Source: Clostridium sp. C2-6-12
GTDB taxonomy: Bacteria > Bacillota > Clostridia > Clostridiales > Clostridiaceae
Direction: 5' to 3'
NCBI RefSeq assembly: GCF_009928485.1
Contig: NZ_JAABNP010000014.1
Span: 1 to 64,000, forward strand
DNA length: 64,000 nt
The notes under the pieces are model-generated. The model did no database searches. It was given only the letters and a program-made list of their open reading frames with translations, and had not been told where the DNA came from. Below, piece after piece: positions 34,381 to 41,138 of this stretch. Made by a program: the position numbers and the translations under genes. How positions within the stretch are numbered: position 1 is the first letter of the stretch; each line of letters begins with the position of its first letter.

Positions 34381-34755
34381 ATGTATAAACATAAAATGGA
34401 AGAAGATATTAGGTGCCCCCTTGAATATGGACTTGATATTTTTGGTGGAAAGTGGAAATCACGAATTATATGCGTCTTAGCTGAAAAAGGCACTTTACGA
34501 TATAGTGAAATTAGAAAAGAAATGAGTAATATAACTGATGCTGTTCTAGCAGTAACGCTTAAGGAATTAATTGTAGATGGTATTGTGAATAGAAAATCAT
34601 TTGATGAGATTCCTCCTCGTGTAGAGTATTGCTTAACGGAGAAGGGTAATTCTGTGATTCCTATTTTGCAGAGTATTTGCAGATGGTCTGGAGCATATCA
34701 CAAGGAAGATAATGCGAATACAATGGCACAATGTAAAAAGTGTGACTATAAATAA
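34381..34755 (+). CDS. HxlR-family transcriptional regulator
   Basis: 124 residues from the ATG at 34381 with AAGGGGG 7 bases before; a TTG three bases earlier is less likely. The fold is the HxlR winged helix: CPLEYGLDIFGGKWKSRIICVLAEKGTLRYSEIRKEMSNITDAVLAVTLKELIVDGIVNRKSFDEIPPRVEYCLTEKG. It has Cys near residue 11, the position used for redox or aldehyde sensing in some relatives, plus three more cysteines, two as CKKC at the C-terminus. Probably regulates the LysE operon in which it sits. Confidence 0.85.
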   Translation: MYKHKMEEDIRCPLEYGLDIFGGKWKSRIICVLAEKGTLRYSEIRKEMSNITDAVLAVTLKELIVDGIVNRKSFDEIPPRVEYCLTEKGNSVIPILQSICRWSGAYHKEDNANTMAQCKKCDYK

Positions 34756-34776
34756 AGAAAAGGAGGCATTTATGTT

Positions 34777-35190
34777 ATGATAATTACTTATACAGAGGAA
34801 AAATTTTTCACCCAAGAGGACGTGCAGCAATTATTCTTGTCTGTAGGCTGGGTGTCAGGACAGTATCCAAGTCGGCTATATAAGGCATTGATAAATTCAT
34901 CTACAGTTGTAACAGCTTGGGATAAAGATAAATTAGTAGGGTTAGTACGTGTATTAGATGATAGTGAAATGATGGCATATATGCATTATGTTTTGGTAAA
35001 TCCAGATTATCAAGGACATAAAATTGCTGGAACAATGATTAATATGATTAAAGAAAAATATAAAGATTATTTGTACATTGAGATAATGCCAGAAGACAAG
35101 AAAAATGCTGTTTTTTATGAAAAGTTTGGATTTAAGATGATGGAAAATGGTGTAGCAATGCAGCTTTGCAATTTCTATAATAAACATTAA
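34777..35190 (+). CDS. GNAT acetyltransferase
   Basis: 137 residues. The acetyl-CoA region is MHYVLVNPDYQGHKIAGTMINMIKEKY, where the usual Q/RxxGxG/A appears as QGHKIAG, followed by FYEKFGFKMMENG. Substrate unknown; perhaps modifies the compound exported by the LysE neighbour. Start ATG at 34777 with AAGGAGG; another ATG five bases earlier runs into a stop after two codons. Confidence 0.8.
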   Translation: MIITYTEEKFFTQEDVQQLFLSVGWVSGQYPSRLYKALINSSTVVTAWDKDKLVGLVRVLDDSEMMAYMHYVLVNPDYQGHKIAGTMINMIKEKYKDYLYIEIMPEDKKNAVFYEKFGFKMMENGVAMQLCNFYNKH

Positions 35191-35222
35191 GCTAAAATAA
35201 CATAAGTTAAAGAAGTAATATT

Positions 35223-35259
35223 AATATTATACAATATAACTGTTATATTGTATAATATT
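35223..35259. promoter_or_regulatory. Perfect 17-base inverted repeat with a 3-base loop
   Basis: AATATTATACAATATAA (35223-35239) and TTATATTGTATAATATT (35243-35259) surround CTG. It lies 33 bases after the GNAT stop and 67 before the Fe-S gene. No T run follows and the stem is A/T only; it contains TATAAT on the plus strand (35250-35255), so an operator overlapping a promoter is more likely than a terminator. Confidence 0.5.
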
Positions 35260-35325
35260 TGAAAATGAAGTTATTTAATATTTTATATACTTGGGAATTG
35301 TCAATAAAATATTTGGAGGATAAAA

Positions 35326-36582
35326 ATGTCGCATATTTTAGGTAAAGAAGCCTACAAAAGATTAGAAGAAAGAATAAACAGATTTCCACAAGGAGCACCG
35401 CCATCAAAAACTTTATATAAAATATTAAGTATGCTTTTTTCTGAGAAAGAAGCAGAACTAGTGGCAATGTTACCCATTAAGCCATTCTCAGTAAAAACTG
35501 CAAGTTCTATCTGGAAAATGGATGAGGTTCAAACTGAAAATATTCTTCAGAAGCTTGCTCAAAGAGCTATTCTAATGGATATTGATTATGCTGGCAAAAA
35601 AGAATATTGTCTTCCACCACCTATGATTGGATTTTTTGAATTTTCACTTATGAGAACTAGGGGAGATATAGACCAAAAGGCGTTATCAGAACTATATTAT
35701 CAATACTTAAATGTTGAAGAAGATTTTATTAAGGATTTATTCTTAGGTACGGAAACAAGGTTTGGAAAGGTTTTTGTTCAAGAGGGAGTTCTTTCAAGTC
35801 AAAATCAGTTGGAAATTATGGATTATGATAGGGCAAGTAATGTTATAAAAAATGCAGAGTTTATGGCTGTAAGTATGTGCTTTTGCAGGCATAAGATGGA
35901 GCACTTGGGCAAAGCTTGTGATGCCCCCATGGAAACTTGTATGACATTTGGAGACAGTGCATATACTTTAAGCAAACATGGATATGGTAGAAGGATAGAA
36001 GTGTCAGAAGGCTTAGAAATATTAAATATGGCTTATGAAAATAATTTAGTTCAATGTGGTGAAAATGTGAGAGATGGATCAGTTTTTTTATGTAATTGTT
36101 GTGGCTGCTGCTGCGAAGGTATGCTGGCAATTAAGAAATTTGGTTATTTAAATCCAATTCAAACAACAGCCTTTTTGCCACAGGTTATTGAAGATGGCTG
36201 TATTGGGTGTGGAAAATGTTCAAAGGCATGCCCTATTGAAGCAATAAAGGTTAATCCAATTACAAAAAAAGCTGAAGTGGATGAGGGCATATGCTTAGGC
36301 TGTGGAATATGTGTGAGAAATTGCTTTAAAAAGAGCATATATCTAAAACATAGAGAAAAAGAAATAATAACTCCAGCTAATACAACTCATAGAATAGTAT
36401 TACAGGCAATTGAAAAAGAAAAGCTTCAGGAATTGATTTTTGATAATAAGGCATTATTCAGTCATAGAGCTATGGCAGCGGTTTTATCTGCCATTTTAAA
36501 GCTTCCACCTGTAAAAAAGGCTATGGCAAGTAAACAAATGAAATCAGTTTATTTAGATAAATTATTAAGTAAAAAAGAATAA
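35326..36582 (+). CDS. 4Fe-4S dicluster protein with N-terminal winged-helix-like region
   Basis: 418 residues. A helix-rich N-terminal part (about 45-105: VKTASSIWKMDEVQTENILQKLAQRAILMDID) looks like a winged helix. A central cysteine-rich segment has MCFCRHKMEHLGKACDAPMETC (about 183-204) and CNCCGCCCEG (about 254-263). Two ferredoxin motifs follow: CIGCGKCSKACP (about 292) and CLGCGICVRNCF (about 325). No membrane segment except a hydrophobic C-terminal patch. Probably a cytoplasmic electron-transfer or redox-sensing protein; partner unknown. Ribosome binding site TTGGAGGA. Confidence 0.75.
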   Translation: MSHILGKEAYKRLEERINRFPQGAPPSKTLYKILSMLFSEKEAELVAMLPIKPFSVKTASSIWKMDEVQTENILQKLAQRAILMDIDYAGKKEYCLPPPMIGFFEFSLMRTRGDIDQKALSELYYQYLNVEEDFIKDLFLGTETRFGKVFVQEGVLSSQNQLEIMDYDRASNVIKNAEFMAVSMCFCRHKMEHLGKACDAPMETCMTFGDSAYTLSKHGYGRRIEVSEGLEILNMAYENNLVQCGENVRDGSVFLCNCCGCCCEGMLAIKKFGYLNPIQTTAFLPQVIEDGCIGCGKCSKACPIEAIKVNPITKKAEVDEGICLGCGICVRNCFKKSIYLKHREKEIITPANTTHRIVLQAIEKEKLQELIFDNKALFSHRAMAAVLSAILKLPPVKKAMASKQMKSVYLDKLLSKKE

Positions 36583-36610
36583 AATAATGATGTTTTTTTG
36601 GGAGCGAAAT

Positions 36611-37069
36611 ATGATAGTTACTATTATTGATAAATGTGAAAAAGAAAAAATAGCAATGGAAATACTATCAGACTTACCAGAGTGGTTTGGATTACCTGAG
36701 AGTACACAGGAATATATTAATTGTAGTAAAGAGATGCCATTTTGGGCAGATATAGAAAATAAAAAGGTAAGAGGATTTATAACCTTAAAAGAAACAAGTC
36801 CTTATACTGTTGAACTTTATGTTATGGGAGTATTAAAGGAGTTTCATAGAAACAAAATTGGATATAATTTATTTAATGCTTTTTATGAATATTCGAAGAA
36901 TCAAGGGTATTTATATATGCAAGTTAAAACAGTAAAAGAAGGTTGTTATGAGGAATATGACAAAACAATTGGCTTTTATAAGAAGCTTGGATTTAAAGAA
37001 TTAGAATGTTTTCCTACACTTTGGGATGAATGGAATCCATGTCAGATTTTTATTATGTCTATAAAATAA
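36611..37069 (+). CDS. GNAT acetyltransferase
   Basis: 152 residues from the ATG at 36611 (GGGAGCG 5 bases before it); an in-frame ATG at 36587 would include the ribosome binding site. VELYVMGVLKEFHRNKIGYNLFNAFYEY is the acetyl-CoA loop (RNKIGY) and FYKKLGFKELE the closing helix-strand. Substrate unknown. It starts 28 bases after the Fe-S protein gene and is likely cotranscribed with it. Confidence 0.75.
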   Translation: MIVTIIDKCEKEKIAMEILSDLPEWFGLPESTQEYINCSKEMPFWADIENKKVRGFITLKETSPYTVELYVMGVLKEFHRNKIGYNLFNAFYEYSKNQGYLYMQVKTVKEGCYEEYDKTIGFYKKLGFKELECFPTLWDEWNPCQIFIMSIK

Positions 37070-37172
37070 TGGAAATTTATATAATAGGAGCATGAGATTG
37101 AATACCTGTAATTATTTTTAGTCTATATGGTATAATATGAAATAAAAATACTAATGGGATGGAGGAGATAAA

Positions 37173-37355
37173 ATGTTTACTAAAGAGGAACTTTTAGTAA
37201 TTGAAGATGCAATTAAGATTGCTGATGCAGAATATATAAGATTAATTGATGAAAATAAAAGTAACAAGAATAGGATGGTTGCTTTTAATAGAAAGCAAAA
37301 GAAGTTATGGCTTGTTCAAAATAAATTAAAAAAGCTTATAGAAGAAAGTAAGTAA
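37173..37355 (+). CDS. Small helical hypothetical protein, 60 aa
   Basis: A 60-residue, charged, helical protein (MFTKEELLVIEDAIKIADAE, then Lys-rich) with a good ribosome binding site (GATGGAGGAG). The two predicted amphipathic helices could form a hairpin. No family is recognised. A TATAAT at 37131-37136 precedes it. Confidence 0.65.
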   Translation: MFTKEELLVIEDAIKIADAEYIRLIDENKSNKNRMVAFNRKQKKLWLVQNKLKKLIEESK

Positions 37356-37420
37356 AATATAAGGAAATGACCATAATCAAATCATAGATTTGGGTTTTAT
37401 ACTTATATAGGGAGGATTTT

Positions 37421-38287
37421 ATGTACGATTATCCATTATATAGGCCGCCAAGTGAAGGTAATAGCCTCATAATACAAGCAACCTTGGGATGTTCTCATAA
37501 TAAATGCAGTTTTTGTAATATGTATAAATCAAAGAAATTTGAAGTAAGATCAGTTGAAGCTATTAAAAATGATATAGATTATTTTAGAAGAATATATGCG
37601 TATGTTGAAAAAATATTTTTAGCTGACGGAGATGCTTTGATTATACAAACAAAAGATTTATTAGAAATACTTACATATATTAAGGATATATTTCCTGAAT
37701 GTAATAGAGTTACTCTTTATGGTTCCCCTAAATCAATATTACTTAAAACTAAGGAAGAGCTAAAAGCTCTTAAAGATTTAGGGCTCTCAATGATATACAT
37801 GGGAGTTGAAAGTGGAGCTGAAGAAATTTTAGAAGATATAAATAAGGGTGTAAGTAGAGAGAATTTAGTAAAGGCTGCCCAAAGGGTTAAAGAGTCAGGC
37901 ATTTTATTGTCGGTAACAGTAATAGCTGGGATTGGTGGAAGAGAAAAGAGCAAAAGTCATGGAATTAAAACTGGTGAAATAATAACAGAAATGTGCCCTG
38001 ATTACTTAGGAATTTTAACATTAATGATAGAAGAAAATACAGAATTATATCATAAAATAAAAAGTAATGAGTTTACAATTTTAAGCGATAAAGAAATTTT
38101 AGAAGAAATTAAAATTTTGGTTGAGAATATTAATGCAAACAACTCTATAATATTTAGATGCAATCATGCATCAAACTATATTTCTTTGAGAGGAACCTTT
38201 CCTCAGGATAAAGAACTGATTTTAAAGCAAATTGATTTTTATGGAACTAGTAAAGAATTGAGAAGTGAAGAAGAAAGAAGATTATAG
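37421..38287 (+). CDS. Radical SAM protein
   Basis: 288 residues with the cluster cysteines C24, C29 and C32 in LGCSHNKCSFC, a spacing of CX4CX2C that differs from the classical CX3CX2C but is regular in a common subgroup of stand-alone radical SAM proteins. GVESGAEEILEDINKG and the GIG of VIAGIGGREKS belong to the SAM-binding barrel. It begins with MYDYPLYRPPSEG, conserved in this group. The reaction is unknown; no precursor peptide or partner is visible beside it. Ribosome binding site GGGAGGA. Confidence 0.8.
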   Translation: MYDYPLYRPPSEGNSLIIQATLGCSHNKCSFCNMYKSKKFEVRSVEAIKNDIDYFRRIYAYVEKIFLADGDALIIQTKDLLEILTYIKDIFPECNRVTLYGSPKSILLKTKEELKALKDLGLSMIYMGVESGAEEILEDINKGVSRENLVKAAQRVKESGILLSVTVIAGIGGREKSKSHGIKTGEIITEMCPDYLGILTLMIEENTELYHKIKSNEFTILSDKEILEEIKILVENINANNSIIFRCNHASNYISLRGTFPQDKELILKQIDFYGTSKELRSEEERRL

Positions 38288-38402
38288 TTTTATTTTAAAA
38301 GTTATGATATGTGTAGTTAAATTTATAAATTTTAAAAATAAATTGTGAAAATTATTTTTGTCACCTAATTGACATCTTTGCAATGTAATATATAAATATA
38401 AA

Positions 38403-38490
38403 GTAGTTAAAGCATTATTTGCCCCTTATTAAAATATTAATATCCAGTATTCAGAATGATCTATTACACCCTAGTAGATCATTCTTTTCT
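38403..38490 (+). ncRNA. Candidate small RNA with its own promoter and terminator
   Basis: TTGACA (38369-38374), a 16-base spacer and TATAAA (38391-38396) predict a start near 38403. AGAATGATCTA (38453-38463) and TAGATCATTCT (38475-38485) form a perfect 11-base stem followed by TTTCT, giving an RNA of about 85 bases with an unstructured 5' half (TTTGCCCCTTATT could pair with ribosome binding sites). There is no ORF with a ribosome binding site inside. The hairpin could instead be the delayed terminator of the radical SAM gene 165 bases upstream. Confidence 0.45.
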
Positions 38491-38592
38491 ATTTAAAATT
38501 GAATTTATGGTATTTTCGAGATTAGGGCTACGAGATTTTTGATGTGAGTTTAAAATATATTAAACACTTTTAGAAGATATTATTGCTTGTTT

Positions 38593-38635
38593 CATAGGAT
38601 TTTTAAATTATTAGTAAAAATTTAAAAATCCTATG
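38593..38635. terminator. Hairpin downstream of the amidase gene
   Basis: CATAGGATTTTTAAA (38593-38607) and TTTAAAAATCCTATG (38621-38635) are perfect 15-base arms just beyond the minus-strand stop at 38653. No clear T run follows on the minus strand (AAACAAGC), so it may act as an RNA 3' end stabiliser as well as a terminator. The remainder of 38288-38652 apart from the small RNA candidate holds nothing I recognise. Confidence 0.55.
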
Positions 38636-38652
38636 AGAAAATCGGAATCTTA

Positions 38653-39597
38653 TTATTTATTATAGTTCAAAGAACCATGAGGAAGCACAGCGTGAACGCC
38701 TTTGACTCCGTTAACAACTTGGGTAATTCTTAGATCAACTACGCTACTTGCTAATGCAATAGCTTCAACTCTATCTAAGTCAAATAGCCTACACATTAGG
38801 TTTAAAATACCATCCATAGCTTGAACTGTGGCTTCATTCAAATCTTCATGAAATCCGAAACTAATCCAGCCATTAGGGGTATTAGCTATTGGCATTTCAA
38901 GTTTCATATCCTTATGTACTGTAAAAGTTAATTCAACGAACTCTGTGGCACACTCTATTGCTTGACAACTTATTTCTCCATCTCCTTGGGCAGCGTGACC
39001 ATCACCAACAAAAAAGTAAGCACCATCAACTGGAATTGGTAGATATAAGATACTTCCTTTGCCTAACTCCTTGCAATCAATATTGCCACCACAAAATCTT
39101 GGAGGCCATGTAATATGTATTCCTTCTTCTTCGGGAGGCATAGCATATATTCCCATAAAGGGTTTTAGACTTACAGAAAATTTCTTGCCATTAACTTCTG
39201 TTTCCCCAAGCATGGAGTTTTTATCTAATTTCCATTCAAGATTAATTTCCCTACATTCAGTTAATCCAAGTTTTTCATTTTCCCAATTTGGATATCCACC
39301 GGCAGATGTAAACCCATAAGGGCCTGTAATAACTTCATTTACTTTTATTTCAAGTGTCATTCCCTTTTTTGCTTCAATAATTTGTATTGGGCCGCAAAGT
39401 GCATGTCCGTTATCAATGTCCTTTCGTCTATCTAAAGGTTTTATTCTTTTTCCATCTTCAGCTGGAGTCCCCCAGCCAGCATCAAAACATGAATATTGTA
39501 CTGTATCACCAGAATTGATTGTTAATATAGGGTTAAACTCAGCTGAGATAGAACCAATTATATTTTGACGGGTCGGTATTACTTTGTAAGTTGCCAT
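38653..39597 (-). CDS. Acetamidase/formamidase family protein
   Basis: 314 residues of the FmdA/AmdA family: SGDTVQYSCFDAGWG near the N-terminus, PYGFTSAGGYPNWEN, the core FCGGNIDCKELGKGSILYLPIPVDGAYFFVGDGHAAQGDGEISCQAIE (about 167-214) and VVDLRITQVVNGVKGVHAVLPHGSL. The family hydrolyses short amides such as formamide and acetamide to ammonia and acid. It starts 11 bases after the stop of the HTH/AtpD-like gene, with GGAGGTAATCAC as ribosome binding site, so both are one operon and the upstream protein is probably its regulator or partner. Confidence 0.85.
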   Translation of the reverse strand: MATYKVIPTRQNIIGSISAEFNPILTINSGDTVQYSCFDAGWGTPAEDGKRIKPLDRRKDIDNGHALCGPIQIIEAKKGMTLEIKVNEVITGPYGFTSAGGYPNWENEKLGLTECREINLEWKLDKNSMLGETEVNGKKFSVSLKPFMGIYAMPPEEEGIHITWPPRFCGGNIDCKELGKGSILYLPIPVDGAYFFVGDGHAAQGDGEISCQAIECATEFVELTFTVHKDMKLEMPIANTPNGWISFGFHEDLNEATVQAMDGILNLMCRLFDLDRVEAIALASSVVDLRITQVVNGVKGVHAVLPHGSLNYNK

Positions 39598-39608
39598 GTG
39601 ATTACCTC

Positions 39609-40658
39609 CTATAATAGTTTTCCAATATACTGTAGAGTTGAAACTTCTGTATAGTCAAGTGTTCCATCTACTATTTTAGTTACATCCGCTAGCATGTCTT
39701 GAATACTTACATATTTACCTTCTTTACCTGTATATGGTTCAGCCACAAAGAAATATTGAGTCAAGTAAGCTTCGAGGCGCTCTCCACGATTATATGTTTG
39801 TACTTCAGAAGCAGGAAGACTATTAACACCTCGAATGCTTACTAAAGTTCTTAACTCACGATATCGACGAAGCAGTTTTTTGGCGCGTTGCTGCGTAGAA
39901 AAATGAACTTGGTCCAAATATTCACCTTCTAAAATAGAAGATGTTGAGTAAAATGGGTTAATTGCAGGAAACATATCTCTGGCCGCAAGTTCTGCATCAA
40001 ATCGCCATAAGGTCTCGAGAGGACCATAAGGTAACTCCTCATCAACAGCCTCTCCTTTTAAATCAACAAGAAAGGTTAAAAGTGGAGGAACACCAGCACT
40101 TAGTAATCTCTCCTGCAAATTATAAATTTCACCTGTTATTACATTAGACATGTCTGCAGCAAAGACAATTTCATTTTGATTGTTCATCTTTATTATTTCT
40201 TCATATACTTCATCTATAGTATGGAGAATAACAACTTCGACATTTTCCATACCATTTTTTAATTCTATAGGGTCTCCTTCAGGCATAAGAAGTATGGCGG
40301 TATAACCATTTTTTCTTAATCTATAGAACATTTCTGCAAGCAAAACAAGCTGCCCCATACCAGGGCGTGCTACCAATCCAATAGTTCCACCTTTGGTTAG
40401 TGGTGAAAACAAATCTAAAACTTTTATACCTGTTTCAATCATTTCTGTCTTCTCGCCTCTTAAAATTAATTCATCCATGCTACACTTAGCTAATGATGCG
40501 AGGGCAAATAATGTACGAACCTCAGCACGTGATATAGGAATTTTTCCAGTGCATAGATCCGAAACCGTAGCAGGTCGTAAGTTAACAGATCGGGCTGCGG
40601 CAGTTAAATTAGGAATTCGACGGCGTAACAATGGTACATTTAAACTTATATCTTCCAA
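39609..40658 (-). CDS. HTH protein with a degenerate F1-ATPase beta-subunit-like body
   Basis: 349 residues from a TTG (AAGGAGG before it). Residues about 8-65 look like a Cro/XRE-type helix-turn-helix (NLTAAARSVNLRPATVSDLCTGKIPISRAEV). From 74 on the sequence follows the ATP synthase beta subunit: METGIKVLDLFSPLTKGGTIGL, then the P-loop position as ARPGMGQL (97-104) where F1-beta has GGAGVGKT, so the lysine and threonine are replaced by Q103 and L104. MFPAINPFYSTSSIL (229-243) matches IYPAVDPLDSTSRIL with the adenine-stacking Tyr as F230; RAKKLLRRYRELRTLVSIRG and YFFVAEPYTGKEGKYVSI match the C-terminal domain, but the DELSEED loop is replaced by NSLPASE. About 100 residues of the beta core are missing. 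Probably a regulator using a dead or altered nucleotide fold. Confidence 0.75.
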   Translation of the reverse strand: MEDISLNVPLLRRRIPNLTAAARSVNLRPATVSDLCTGKIPISRAEVRTLFALASLAKCSMDELILRGEKTEMIETGIKVLDLFSPLTKGGTIGLVARPGMGQLVLLAEMFYRLRKNGYTAILLMPEGDPIELKNGMENVEVVILHTIDEVYEEIIKMNNQNEIVFAADMSNVITGEIYNLQERLLSAGVPPLLTFLVDLKGEAVDEELPYGPLETLWRFDAELAARDMFPAINPFYSTSSILEGEYLDQVHFSTQQRAKKLLRRYRELRTLVSIRGVNSLPASEVQTYNRGERLEAYLTQYFFVAEPYTGKEGKYVSIQDMLADVTKIVDGTLDYTEVSTLQYIGKLL

Positions 40659-40705
40659 AATATTTCCTCCTTGTTAGTATGCTTTTTAACTATTATATTA
40701 ATAAT

Positions 40706-40763
40706 TACTTTAAAACGCAACATAAATTACTTTTAAAAGTATTTTGTATTGCGTTTTAAAGTA
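40706..40763. promoter_or_regulatory. Nested symmetric operator upstream of the HTH/AtpD-like gene
   Basis: TACTTTAAAACGCAA (40706-40720) is mirrored by TTGCGTTTTAAAGTA (40749-40763), and a perfect 14-base palindrome TACTTTTAAAAGTA (40728-40741) sits exactly in the middle with 7-base gaps on both sides. The whole 58-base dyad lies 47-105 bases before the gene start. All half-sites share TACTTT-AAA, so four half-sites of one protein are likely bound. Confidence 0.6.
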
Positions 40764-40994
40764 TTTTCTTATTTATAAGAAAGTGCTTTTAGTCAACAGG
40801 TTTAGGATATTATTTATTGAGATTTTTTTAAATTCCTCTAATATCCCAGTGAAAATCATGTTAAATATTAATCTAGTTCTTTTATATTTCGATTATAGAA
40901 AATAAAATTAACCTAAATATGATATAATAAAACATATGTTTAAAATCCTTTATTTAAATATTATGGTTCTATTCATATATAATTTGCATTATAG

Positions 40995-41138
40995 AACAAG
41001 ATTGGAATAGTAATCCTTAATGGCGCATTATACAAAATACTTTTAGTTGATAATGAAATTTACAATGATTATGCTATTGAGCTAGAGATATATGATAAAT
41101 CAAATAAATACATCAAAATAAATGGAGGTGTTCTATGA
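40995..41138 (+). pseudogene. Possible 5'-truncated coding remnant
   Basis: An open frame with coding-like codon use but no start codon reads YKILLVDNEIYNDYAIELEI, then YDKSNKYIKINGGVL, and ends at a TGA overlapping the next gene start. ILLVDNE resembles the first strand of response-regulator receiver domains. It is short and could be chance. Apart from this and the operator, 40659-41134 has no gene. Confidence 0.25.
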
